Origin: Allobosea lathyri
GTDB taxonomy: Bacteria > Pseudomonadota > Alphaproteobacteria > Rhizobiales > Beijerinckiaceae
Length of the DNA: 64,000 nt
Direction of reading: 5' to 3'
Assembly (NCBI RefSeq): GCF_900108245.1
Contig: NZ_FNUY01000007.1
Span: forward strand, 282,839-346,838
Part shown: one piece after another, positions 9,469 through 16,661 of the stretch
How positions within the stretch are numbered: position 1 is the first letter of the stretch
How the letters are laid out: each line of letters starts with the position of its first letter
Translations under genes and position numbers: made by a program
The notes under the pieces: model-generated
The model's database searches: none
Seen by the model: only the letters and a program-made list of their open reading frames with translations
Told to the model about the DNA's origin: nothing

Positions 9469-9645
9469 ACGCGCCGCGCCTTCTAGAACGCGGCGCAGCC
9501 TTGCGCAACCTGTCGCGTGCGCGGGACGAACAGGTAGTGACGGCTGCACCGAGTTGTGTCGACTGCACGAAGAATTCCGCATCCCGGACGTGATGGCCTG
9601 TTGCACCCGCCCGCGGCGCTGGCTATAAGCCGCCCACCAGCGGAT

Positions 9646-9722
9646 CGGAGTGTGGCTCAGCCTGGTAGAGCACCTCGTTCGGGACGAGGGGGTCGCAGGT
9701 TCAAATCCTGCCACTCCGACCA
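9646..9722 (+). tRNA. tRNA-Pro (anticodon CGG); attachment site of the integrated element
   Basis: A complete cloverleaf with acceptor CGGAGTG/CACTCCG, anticodon stem CCTCG/CGAGG around TTCGGGA (CGG at 34-36), T-arm GCAGG-TTCAAAT-CCTGC and encoded CCA. The element lies immediately downstream and its left att sequence supplies the 3' part of the gene, leaving the tRNA intact. Confidence 0.97.
9676..9722 (+). repeat. attL: 47-bp left attachment repeat within the tRNA-Pro 3' half
   Basis: This segment runs from the anticodon stem of tRNA-Pro to its CCA end. It recurs at 30952-30999, 38 bp past the integrase gene stop, differing only by one extra A in the T-loop of the right copy. Flanking sequence is unrelated on both sides. 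This is the standard signature of tRNA-directed site-specific integration. Confidence 0.93.
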
Positions 9723-9754
9723 AAATTTCCCGTATTATATCAAGTCGTTACGAC

Positions 9755-9775
9755 AAAAGCCCTTCGGGGCTTTTT
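9755..9775 (+). terminator. Rho-independent terminator after tRNA-Pro
   Basis: A perfect 8-bp stem, AAAAGCCC-TTCG-GGGCTTTT, followed by a T tract. It lies 33 bp past the tRNA-Pro CCA end, inside the element, so the element brings its own terminator for the tRNA. Confidence 0.85.
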
Positions 9776-9812
9776 CTCGTTCCGGACAGAAACCCGGACA
9801 GATTGCAGCGAA

Positions 9813-10001
9813 TCATGGCCGCCCCGTCTCCTGTTGATGAGCAAGCTCCCAGATCCGCAGGACGGATTTTGAGTGATCCTGCATATGCGCGACGCAGCGC
9901 AGGAGCGGCGAGAGACCTTTGTTCCCTCTGACAATCTCCTGTTCTACGAGTTCGAATATGGCTTGCGCCATTTCGACCGCCCCCCGGGCATCATCTTCCA
10001 T
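9813..10001 (-). CDS. Small hypothetical element protein (62 aa)
   Basis: The frame starting MEDDARGAVEMAQAIF at 10001 gives an acidic-to-amphipathic helical 62-residue protein with no family I recognise. It is the last leftward gene before attL, downstream of the antirepressor gene. The upstream in-frame extension to 10157 overlaps the antirepressor 3' end and reads like noise, so I did not use it. Confidence 0.45.
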   Translation of the reverse strand: MEDDARGAVEMAQAIFELVEQEIVRGNKGLSPLLRCVAHMQDHSKSVLRIWELAHQQETGRP

Positions 10002-10083
10002 GTCGAAAAGCACCGCTCGATTTCCCGAGGATTGAGTGTTGGGAGAGCCGGCGCGGTGTTTCAGCGCCGCGTCGGCTCGTCGA

Positions 10084-10668
10084 TCAGGCCGCTTCGACCG
10101 CAGGGTCGCGTTTGATCGCGGTGTAAGTGAAGAACTCACCCTGTCGCTCGTCGGCAAACATGGAAGGCGTCGTGGGCATGCCCAGCTTGAACCAGAGTTC
10201 GCGGGCCGACTGGCAGCCGAACGTCTGCCGAGCTTCCGTCACCAGCGAACGCTTGGTCTGCATCGGCTCTTCGGTGTTCGGCGTTCCCTCAATCGTATCC
10301 CGGCGCTCCGACTGCGAACGGCCGTAGAAGTGCTTGTAGAGCACCGCATAGCATTCGCGCTGGTAGAGCAGCACCTTGTCCCGCACCTCGGCGTTCGGGA
10401 TGCGGCCCGTGTCGATAGTCAGCAGCCAACCATTGACCAGTTCGAGCTTGATGCTGACCGCCTCTTGGTCGCCGCCACGCCCGAAGGGTATGGGCATGAC
10501 GACCATACCTTCGGCCAAGATAGGGTTGCGTTTGACGCGCTGGAGCTGGCCAGACCAGTCCATGCCCATGCTCTCGACGATGGGCTTAAGCGCCACGAAG
10601 GTGCCGTCGTCGTTCTCGAAGCCGTAGAGTTGGTCTCCACGGAAATTGACGGTAATGATCTGTCCCAT
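10084..10668 (-). CDS. Phage antirepressor, P22 Ant N-terminal-domain type
   Basis: A 194-residue protein. The N-terminal two thirds match the P22_AR_N pattern: a beta-strand start with ITVNFRGDQLYGFENDDGTFVALKPIVESMGMDW, then QRVKRNPILAEG, the central LVNGWLLTIDTGRIP and VLLYQRECYAVLYKHF. In P22 such proteins bind and inactivate the prophage repressor. The gene follows the Arc-like gene by 12 bp on the same strand, the same order as arc-ant in the P22 immI region. The likely target is the CI-like repressor at 26874-27491, whose autocleavage site is lost. Confidence 0.85.
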   Translation of the reverse strand: MGQIITVNFRGDQLYGFENDDGTFVALKPIVESMGMDWSGQLQRVKRNPILAEGMVVMPIPFGRGGDQEAVSIKLELVNGWLLTIDTGRIPNAEVRDKVLLYQRECYAVLYKHFYGRSQSERRDTIEGTPNTEEPMQTKRSLVTEARQTFGCQSARELWFKLGMPTTPSMFADERQGEFFTYTAIKRDPAVEAA

Positions 10669-10680
10669 CCGATGGTCTCC

Positions 10681-10902
10681 TTACGACCGTTGGTAGATGG
10701 AGCCGCCTGCCAGGGCGGTTTGGTTCAGAGCAGCGGCGGGGGCTTCACCCTGCAAGGTCTCCCCCGTCGCTGCCATACGCTCACGAAGAGCGAAGCTGAC
10801 CTCTGCCGTCATCGACCTGAGGTTGCGCGCGGCCGAGGCCGAGATCCAAGCTTTGATGTCAGGCGCGAGCCTCAATCTGAAATGCGAGTCTTCTCTGGAC
10901 AT
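10681..10902 (-). CDS. Arc-family ribbon-helix-helix repressor
   Basis: A 73-residue protein starting MSREDSHFRLRLAPDIKAWI, the typical Arc/Mnt beginning in which the FRLRLA strand contacts DNA bases, followed by SMTAEVSFALRERM as the second helix. AGGAG precedes the start at 10902. It is the promoter-proximal gene of an arc-ant operon and faces a second RHH gene across an 86-bp region packed with TGCGTCA half-sites. By analogy with P22 it would repress its own operon, holding antirepressor synthesis low. Confidence 0.87.
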   Translation of the reverse strand: MSREDSHFRLRLAPDIKAWISASAARNLRSMTAEVSFALRERMAATGETLQGEAPAAALNQTALAGGSIYQRS

Positions 10903-10913
10903 TGATTCTCCTA

Positions 10914-10989
10914 TGACGCATCGTGCGTCAACCAACAGACGCAGCATGCGTCATCGCGGTCAAGCAGAATCTGCGTCATAGGTGCGTCA
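10914..10989. promoter_or_regulatory. Operator array between the two divergent RHH repressor genes
   Basis: Two 7-3-7 inverted repeats occur: TGACGCA-tcg-TGCGTCA (10914-10930) and AGACGCA-gca-TGCGTCA (10937-10953), with centres 23 bp apart, about two helical turns. Two further direct half-sites TGCGTCA lie at 10972-10978 and 10983-10989, 11 bp apart; the last abuts the ATG of the rightward gene. Tandem half-sites in helical phase are what RHH dimers bind. Confidence 0.75.
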
Positions 10990-11516
10990 TGGCCGCTGAT
11001 GATCCACACTTTCGACTTCGCCTGCCCGCCGATCTGCGGGACAGGATCAGAGACGCGTCCGACCAAAACCGGCGGTCGATCAACGCAGAAATCGTTGCGC
11101 GGCTTGAAGCCAGCTTCAGCTTGGACGAGGCGAGCACGACTTACGCCATGCTTGACCGAGGTGAGGACGGTCTCGGTCAGCGGCTGGAAGAGCTATCCCA
11201 GATGGTGCGGGAGATCACGAATGCGACCCGACTGGCTCGTCGGATGACCGAGCCCGTCGAGTTGACATCTCAATATGGCTTCATCCGCGACGACAACGAT
11301 CACACGATCAAGCCGCCGCCGGAGTGGGCCGTCTCTCTGACACGCGAAGAACTGCACCACCTCAGAGACGACGAACGAGAAGCCGAAGGAAAGCCTCGCA
11401 GGTTTGGCCCTCGCCCCACCGGCGAGGCAGGGAAGCGTCTTGATTTCCTTCGCGAGCGGTTGATCGAACGGCGGAAGGAATTGGAGATCCAGCGCCTGCT
11501 TCAGACTAGCTCCTAA
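10989..11516 (+). CDS. Arc/Mnt-family RHH DNA-binding protein with long C-terminal extension
   Basis: A 175-residue protein. Residues 1-45 are an RHH domain (DPHFRLRLPADLRDRIRDAS, then RSINAEIVARLEASF). The following 130 residues are charged and mostly helical, without a known domain. The start at 10989 is chosen because the RHH motif begins within a few residues, as in its divergent neighbour; the open frame begins earlier at 10923. Position and orientation match mnt relative to arc-ant in phage P22. Confidence 0.82.
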   Translation: MAADDPHFRLRLPADLRDRIRDASDQNRRSINAEIVARLEASFSLDEASTTYAMLDRGEDGLGQRLEELSQMVREITNATRLARRMTEPVELTSQYGFIRDDNDHTIKPPPEWAVSLTREELHHLRDDEREAEGKPRRFGPRPTGEAGKRLDFLRERLIERRKELEIQRLLQTSS

Positions 11517-11601
11517 CTCGACTCGCTAACCTTTGGTGGTAATATCCCCTCAAGGATCCGCCACGAGATCAAATTGCCGTCGTGCCTACCTGGGGGAATC
11601 A

Positions 11602-12021
11602 ATGAAGCTTGTCGTTTTGGCCGCCGTTGCGATGGCGATGGCAGGGTGTGTCTCAAGGCAGGCGGAGGTGCAGAAACAGATCGCGGCCGATAAGGAGATA
11701 TGCCGGTCGCAAACCTTCCCTACCAAGGTAGCCTTTGCTCGTTGCATCAACAGCGCCGAACAGAAGATGTCCGCCGTCTACGACAAGCCTGACCTACTCC
11801 AATTGCGACTGGCGTCCCGCCTTGCCATCGCTGAAAAGCAGGACAAGGGGCAAATATCCGATGCTCAGGCCGAACTGGAGTTCGCTCAGGTCGGCGCGCA
11901 AATCGGCACCCAGGAGGCCACTCGAAACAGTAACGCAGAGATGGCATCTGCTGCTTCGGCTGCGGCATCCCCTCGTCGGGTCACATGCAGTCGCATCGGA
12001 AATAGCGTAACCTGCTTTTAA
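11602..12021 (+). CDS. Predicted lipoprotein, element cargo
   Basis: A 139-residue protein with a signal peptide and lipobox (LVVLAAVAMAMAGC; Cys15 would be lipidated), then a helical region with three cysteines (EICRSQTF, FARCINSAEQK and the C-terminal VTCSRIGNSVTCF). GGGGGA precedes ATG 11602. No family recognised. Phage-borne lipoproteins sometimes act in superinfection exclusion, but nothing here proves that. Confidence 0.7.
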   Translation: MKLVVLAAVAMAMAGCVSRQAEVQKQIAADKEICRSQTFPTKVAFARCINSAEQKMSAVYDKPDLLQLRLASRLAIAEKQDKGQISDAQAELEFAQVGAQIGTQEATRNSNAEMASAASAAASPRRVTCSRIGNSVTCF

Positions 12022-12055
12022 TGCTCTGCTGCGGCGGCGTCTTGAAGCACGCTCA

Positions 12056-13114
12056 CTAGTCGCTCACGACGAAGATATCAGCCATGTCAGCGTCCTCCCG
12101 CATGCCCTTGTAGGAAGCATGCCGCAACTTCCCGTCATTAGTCCAAGCGCGGAACTGTATCTCGACGGGTATCATGGGCGTCACCCAACGAACGTTCGAC
12201 CGCTTAAGAGGTATTGCCGGCTTCGGAATGATGAAACCGTCCAGTAGCTTTCGAATTGCCGTTGCGGCTTTTTGACCAAAGCCCGTACCCACGCCGCCCA
12301 CATAAACAAGATCGGTGCTCCCTTTGCGCGCTGCCAGCAGCAGCCGACCTAGTCCACCGAGAGCTGAGGCCGAGAACTCGTAGCCGATCACTACGAACGT
12401 CTCCGACTGGACGCACTTGATCTTGAGCCATTCGCCGCCCCGGCCAGCGCGATAGGGTGCATCCAGCCGCTTCGCGATGATCCCCTCAAGGCCCATCTCG
12501 CAGGCGAGCTTCAGGAACGGCGCGCCCTCTGCATCGACTTCCTCGCTGAGGCGGATGGAACTGTGCTGCTTGCCGATCAAGTCGATCAGCAAGCGCCGCC
12601 GTTCGGACAGGGGAAGCGCCCGCAGATCGCGGCCATCGAGATAGAGCAGATCGAAGGCGTAGAGCAGCGCCCCTGCGGCAGAGCGCTTGCCGCCGCGTCC
12701 TCCAAGGGCCTGCTGCAAGGCGCCGAAATCGGAGGCGCCACGTTCGTCGAGGACCACGGCCTCGCCGTCGATGATGGCGCTGTCGACGCCCAACTCGCGG
12801 ATATCGTGAGCGATGGTCGGGAACCGCAGCGTCCAGTCAAAACCACCCCTGGTCAGTATCCGGACCCTCCGGCCGGGGTCGACATGAACAGCAAGGCGAT
12901 AGCCGTCCCATTTCACCTCATAGGCCCATTGATCTCCAACCGGTGGCTTGGATGCCAGGAGCGCCAGGCAGGGCTCGACACGGTCAGGCATGGGGTCAAG
13001 AGTCAGCGCGCGTTGGCGTGCATCCCGGCGCTTCGGAAGCGGACTTCTGGCAATCTCGGCCACGGGACCCGAGCGCAAAACGCGACGCGCGCACATAACA
13101 CAACTCCGACACAC
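12056..13114 (-). CDS. ATP-dependent DNA ligase (LigD ligase-domain type)
   Basis: A protein of up to 352 residues. A short basic linker is followed by PMPDRVEPCLALL, the usual entry to LigD-type ligase domains. Motif I is YEVKWDGYR (adenylated Lys68), motif III AIIDGEAVVLDE, motif IV MGLEGIIAKRLDAPY and motif V WLKIKC. The OB-fold domain ends with VEIQFRAWTNDGKLRH. No polymerase or phosphoesterase domain and no Ku gene is visible in the element. The enzyme would seal nicks or ends in DNA. Start 13114 is the first ATG; internal starts cannot be excluded. It diverges from the SRAP gene. Confidence 0.88.
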   Translation of the reverse strand: MCRSCVMCARRVLRSGPVAEIARSPLPKRRDARQRALTLDPMPDRVEPCLALLASKPPVGDQWAYEVKWDGYRLAVHVDPGRRVRILTRGGFDWTLRFPTIAHDIRELGVDSAIIDGEAVVLDERGASDFGALQQALGGRGGKRSAAGALLYAFDLLYLDGRDLRALPLSERRRLLIDLIGKQHSSIRLSEEVDAEGAPFLKLACEMGLEGIIAKRLDAPYRAGRGGEWLKIKCVQSETFVVIGYEFSASALGGLGRLLLAARKGSTDLVYVGGVGTGFGQKAATAIRKLLDGFIIPKPAIPLKRSNVRWVTPMIPVEIQFRAWTNDGKLRHASYKGMREDADMADIFVVSD

Positions 13115-13154
13115 ACGAGTCGAAACGGCGGCGTCGGTGAATCGTTCCAGCCAA

Positions 13155-13188
13155 TAAAAAGGCCCCGCCAGCGGGTGCTGACGAGGCC
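13155..13188 (-). terminator. Terminator-like hairpin between ligase and SRAP genes
   Basis: Read on the minus strand, GGCCTCGTCAGC pairs with GCTGGCGGGGCC and is followed by TTTTTA. It lies between two divergent genes, so it would stop leftward antisense transcription coming through the SRAP gene before the ligase promoter. Confidence 0.6.
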
Positions 13189-13257
13189 AATTGAACGCAG
13201 TTTTGGTGTAGGTCGTCAGGCTGCTAGGCTGGTATTAGTCAGCAAGGATCACGGCGC

Positions 13258-13947
13258 ATGTGCGGACGCTTTAGCCAAGCCTATTCGTGGGAGGAGATTG
13301 TCGCCTTCAGCCAGCCGCTGACGGTGCCTGCTGATCGGCCCAACCTGCGCGCGCGCTACAACATCGCACCGACGACGGATGTGGATATTATCCTGAACAC
13401 CGAGACGGGCCGCGAGCTGCGCAAGGCCCGGTGGGGTCTTATTCCCGGCTGGCACAGGGGCGGGCTGAAAGACTTCAAGCTCGCCACGTTCAACGCCCGA
13501 GTCGAGACGGTCGAGACGAGTGGCACGTTCAAGCAAGCCTATGCCCGCAGACGATGCATCATACCGGCCTCGGGCTTCTTCGAATGGACCGGCGAGAAGA
13601 AGGATAAGGTACCTCACTTTTTCTCCGCCGCCGATGGGGATCTGTTGGCGTTTGCTGGCCTGTGGGAGAGCTGGCGCGATCCCGAGACGGGCGAGAACAT
13701 CACCACCTGCACGATGATTGTCCGCGAGGCCAATGCCTGGACTTCGCAATATCACGACCGCATGCCCTGCATGCTCCTGCGACGGGATTTCGACGCCTGG
13801 CTGGATGGTTCGGGCGGCATGGAATTGCTGAAGCAGCCGCCGCGTGAGCTACGGGAATGGATCGTCTCAAAGCGGGTCAACAAGACCGGCGAAGGGGACG
13901 ACGATCCGAGCACGATCGAGCCGTTCTCGGATGAACTGCCGCTCTAG
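13258..13947 (+). CDS. SRAP/HMCES (YedK-like) abasic-site-processing protein
   Basis: A 229-residue protein starting MCGRFSQ; Cys2 becomes the N-terminal residue that forms a thiazolidine crosslink to abasic sites in single-stranded DNA. The other family residues are present: Asn79 in FNARVET, Glu109 in PASGFFEW and His166 in QYHDRMP. The protein shields abasic sites from strand breakage. It diverges from a DNA ligase gene on the same mobile element; SRAP genes and LigD-type ligases are recurrent neighbours in bacteria, and here they may protect replicating element DNA. Confidence 0.93.
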   Translation: MCGRFSQAYSWEEIVAFSQPLTVPADRPNLRARYNIAPTTDVDIILNTETGRELRKARWGLIPGWHRGGLKDFKLATFNARVETVETSGTFKQAYARRRCIIPASGFFEWTGEKKDKVPHFFSAADGDLLAFAGLWESWRDPETGENITTCTMIVREANAWTSQYHDRMPCMLLRRDFDAWLDGSGGMELLKQPPRELREWIVSKRVNKTGEGDDDPSTIEPFSDELPL

Positions 13948-13949
13948 GG

Positions 13950-14192
13950 TCACTCGAAATCGTGGAGACCGTTATCTCCCTTGCCCTGGGTGCGCCCATC
14001 GATTTCGGCGTTGAACTGGCGATCGGTCAGCAGCAGCGCTGAATTCAAGCTCTCAAGGGCAACGTACACCGTCGAGCCGATTGGGATCTCGCCGCACCAA
14101 CGGCGAACCTCCGAATGAAACGGCTTTAGCACGGCCTTCATTTCCTCGACCTTGCTTCGTGGCATGCTGCGTTTGCTGCGCTGAACCATCAC
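13950..14192 (-). CDS. Hypothetical protein (80 aa)
   Basis: An 80-residue protein with a basic N-terminus (SKRSMPRSKVEEMKAVLKPF) and the ordered-looking segment GEIPIGSTVYVALESLNSALLL. It overlaps the upstream gene by 4 bp (ATGA at 14189-14192), which supports both being translated from one message. It converges with the SRAP gene two bases away. No family recognised. Confidence 0.6.
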   Translation of the reverse strand: MMVQRSKRSMPRSKVEEMKAVLKPFHSEVRRWCGEIPIGSTVYVALESLNSALLLTDRQFNAEIDGRTQGKGDNGLHDFE

Positions 14193-14401
14193 GGCTCATC
14201 CTCGATATCAGGGCGCCTAGCGCCGGCTGAAAACAGACCTCGCAGGAAGCCGCGCGACGAAGCCTGATCGGCGTCGAGCAAAAGCACATTCAAGTCGTGC
14301 AGCACGGCCCTGAGGGCCGCGCGCTCGCTGCCGTGTTCGGCAACGAGTTCAGCAATCTCCCACTCCGTTTCATCGGGTTCCGGCTCTGGCTGCGCTGACA
14401 T
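14189..14401 (-). CDS. Small acidic hypothetical protein (70 aa)
   Basis: A 70-residue, strongly acidic N-terminus (EPEPDETEWEIAELVAEHG) followed by a helix with LRAVLHDLNVLLLDAD. First gene of a two-gene leftward operon, joined to the next by an ATGA overlap. No family recognised. Confidence 0.6.
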   Translation of the reverse strand: MSAQPEPEPDETEWEIAELVAEHGSERAALRAVLHDLNVLLLDADQASSRGFLRGLFSAGARRPDIEDEP

Positions 14402-14618
14402 ACTCGCGTCCTCTTATTGAGAACAAATATGGAACATCAGAGCGCCGACGGGAGTCAAGGCGGGACTGATCGCGTCCAACGCGAAATTGCCGCTGGCCGT
14501 TCTGGGTAGCGTGCTCTTTGCGCCACGCCGCCTGACGAACGGGCTGTCAAACCGACTTCGCTCTTGTGACACACCCGCCTCCGCGCAAGCCTGAGGTGGG
14601 GGCGCAAAGGAGTTGAGC

Positions 14619-14726
14619 ATGCGAGCGCAATCCGACGTGACTATGAAGCACTGCCACGGCATTCTCATCCGCTCCGCGATCGTGGTTGTGATCGCCGCCG
14701 TAACCTTACTGCCTCTGATCAGGTGA
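14619..14726 (+). CDS. Tiny single-helix membrane peptide (35 aa)
   Basis: An ATG 7 bp after AAGGAG opens a 35-codon frame ending at TGA 14724-14726. Residues 15-34 are a hydrophobic helix (LIRSAIVVVIAAVTLLPLI) after a short polar start. Good ribosome-binding spacing and a clean single transmembrane segment suggest a real small membrane protein. Confidence 0.5.
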   Translation: MRAQSDVTMKHCHGILIRSAIVVVIAAVTLLPLIR

Positions 14727-14808
14727 GACGGCGCCGAACTTCGACGGCGTCGCAATGGCATCGCGGAACGTTAAACCCGCCACTTGGTTGAGCTGTCGGA
14801 GGTGGGCC

Positions 14809-15000
14809 ATGAAAACCAAAATCCGCCAAGATAGAGACGAGCCTGCCCGTAAGCTGTCCTTCGTAATCGAAACGCCCGAGGATTACGCGTTAGCAGTTAG
14901 ACGAGTGAAGTCGCTCACCAAGGGCACAAAAGACCATGCAGCGCAGCAGGAATTGAACGCGCTTGTGAAGGCGATACAGGCTTGGGAGGAGAAAAAATGA
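14809..15000 (+). CDS. Small protein resembling the N-terminal segment of HigA-type antitoxins (63 aa)
   Basis: GGAGG lies seven bases before ATG 14809. The 63-residue product has the charged pattern ETPEDYALAVRRVKSLTKG followed by QQELNALVKAIQAWEEKK, much like the leading helices of HigA/YgjM antitoxins (an EADYEAALARIE... LVEAYE pattern). The helix-turn-helix that normally follows is absent, so this is a stand-alone domain or a truncated antitoxin. A tiny frame overlaps its stop codon. Confidence 0.6.
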   Translation: MKTKIRQDRDEPARKLSFVIETPEDYALAVRRVKSLTKGTKDHAAQQELNALVKAIQAWEEKK

Positions 15001-15056
15001 CGCAGCAACTTAATCGGCTGCGAATGATCGTGACGGCGCTAGCGCTGACGGCCTAG
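14997..15056 (+). CDS. Possible 19-residue peptide overlapping the upstream stop codon
   Basis: ATG 14997 overlaps the previous TGA (ATGA) and is preceded by GGGAGGAG at good distance. The 19-residue frame ends at TAG 15054-15056 and is amphipathic to hydrophobic. It could be a real small protein, a coupling leader or the remnant of a longer gene. Confidence 0.3.
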   Translation: MTQQLNRLRMIVTALALTA

Positions 15057-15242
15057 ACACGCGGCAAGGAGATTCCCTGTGCCCGCCCGCGACTTTGCCA
15101 ACCACCCGCTTGTACGATCTGAATTCACTAACTCGGAAGTCGGTGGTCCTTGGCTCCTTGATAGCCAACCTCCATGGCCATATTCGCCTTGCCGATTTCA
15201 TCAGCCATGCGATGGTGCCGCTTCCAAAATAAAAGGTGTGTC

Positions 15243-15452
15243 ATGGCAACAGGTACGGTGAAGTGGTTCAACTCGACCAAGGGTTTTGGTTTCATCCAGC
15301 CCGATGATGGTGGTCAGGACGCCTTCGTTCACATCAGCGCGGTCGAGCGGGCGGGCTGGCGTGACCTGCAAGAGGGCCAAAAAGTATCCTACGAGATTGT
15401 CCAGGACAAAAGGTCGGGCAAGGCCTCGGCAGATAACCTGCGCGCGATCTGA
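15243..15452 (+). CDS. Cold-shock family protein (CspA-like)
   Basis: A 69-residue single cold-shock domain with both RNA-binding motifs: RNP1 as KGFGFIQP and RNP2 as DAFVHISAV, after the canonical [11 protein letters not shown]. It binds single-stranded RNA and DNA as a chaperone. The open frame extends 23 codons upstream, but the family always begins near [10 protein letters not shown], so ATG 15243 is the start. Carried inside the integrated element; it may aid element gene expression or be cargo. Confidence 0.95.
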   Translation: MATGTVKWFNSTKGFGFIQPDDGGQDAFVHISAVERAGWRDLQEGQKVSYEIVQDKRSGKASADNLRAI

Positions 15453-15644
15453 GGGAAAGCCTCGGGCACCAGGCCTTCGCGTAAAATGAGGTCGATCGCC
15501 CACTCATAGACGAGGCTCTCGTCGAACGGTTGGGTCCGGTTGGTCAAGGGTGGAGCCGTCGCGTTCTGCCTCTTCTTCCCACGGTGGGGTAGACGCGCGT
15601 CATCTGCTGCTGGCGCAGCTGGGTCGATGTAATCACCGGAAACT

Positions 15645-15677
15645 AAAAAGCAGCCCGGCGCAAAGCGCGGGGCTGCT
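15645..15677 (-). terminator. Rho-independent terminator of the outer-membrane protein gene
   Basis: On the minus strand AGCAGCCCCGCGC pairs with GCGCCGGGCTGCT around a TTT loop, followed by TTTTAG. It lies 21 bp after the stop of the barrel protein gene. Confidence 0.85.
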
Positions 15678-15697
15678 CACAGGTCATAGTGCTGGGC

Positions 15698-16426
15698 TTA
15701 GAACTTGTAGTTCACGCCGACTCGAAGAAGCCCGGCGCCACCGCCGCCACTGGTCGTCGCGGTATAGACACCAGCCGGAAGGACGCCGCCTGCCGGGTTG
15801 ACGAAGGCCTGGGTCTTTCTTCCCTCGCCGGTGTCGACGTAAAGACCTTCGACCCTGAAGGTCCAGTTGTTGGTAAAGGCATATTCGACGCCGCCGCCGA
15901 TGGTCCAGCCAGCGTTGCTCGTCGAGTCTCCGGTGAGCGGGTTGGTGTTGAGGCCACCATAGGCCAGACCGCCCGTGATGTAGATCAAGGTCCGGTCGAT
16001 GGCGTAGCCCAGGCGGGCGCGAACGGTACCCAAATAGGCGCCATCACCACCACCCCGACCACCCCACCAGCTATAGGGTCCCCAATTTAGATTACCCCCG
16101 GTGTCGACATACTGAATGTCGGCCTCGAGGCCGTAAACGATGGCGCCAGACTGCCAGTTATAGCCGATCTGGGCACCGCCGACGAACCGGCCGTCGCTAC
16201 CGCCACCGCCGAGAGACCCGGACGAGACCGCTGTGGGTCCCGTGACGATAACTCCGCCAGAATCGCCCCATCCCACGCCGGCGTTCAGACCAACATATAG
16301 GCCGGTCCACGTGAACACTGGTGCATAGACGATCGGCGGGGGTGCGCGGCTCGGAAGATCGGCCGCAAAGGCCGAGCCTGCCAGGCACATTGCTAGAACA
16401 GTAGTGGATACAAGGCCTAAACGCAT
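15698..16426 (-). CDS. Outer-membrane beta-barrel protein (Omp25/porin-like)
   Basis: A 242-residue protein with a signal peptide (LVSTTVLAMCLAGSAFAADLP), the FTWTGLYVGLNAGVGWG first strand common to rhizobial Omp25/RopB barrels, alternating strand segments with YNWQSGAIVYGLEADIQY and ARLGYAIDRTLIYITGGLAYG, and a terminal strand ending in Phe (VGVNYKF) for BAM recognition. GGAGGATCAC precedes ATG 16426. Within the mobile element it may alter the host surface, which in phages can block re-infection; this is inference. Confidence 0.9.
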   Translation of the reverse strand: MRLGLVSTTVLAMCLAGSAFAADLPSRAPPPIVYAPVFTWTGLYVGLNAGVGWGDSGGVIVTGPTAVSSGSLGGGGSDGRFVGGAQIGYNWQSGAIVYGLEADIQYVDTGGNLNWGPYSWWGGRGGGDGAYLGTVRARLGYAIDRTLIYITGGLAYGGLNTNPLTGDSTSNAGWTIGGGVEYAFTNNWTFRVEGLYVDTGEGRKTQAFVNPAGGVLPAGVYTATTSGGGGAGLLRVGVNYKF

Positions 16427-16661
16427 GTGATCCTCCTCCCATGCACAGTCAGGGGCGCCAACGATTGCATGTGGCATCATTGACGGGAAGTTAACGGCGC
16501 TCATTTAGAAAGGAAGCGCGCTGAATATATTTCGGAGTGACATTTCGGGCACCCAGCGCCAAATTTGAGCCCCCCAATAGCGATCTTGGTATGGGCCGAT
16601 CCCTATCCACGGCCAGACAGAGAAACGGGCCGGCTATCGATCAAGCCGACCTCTGCACATT

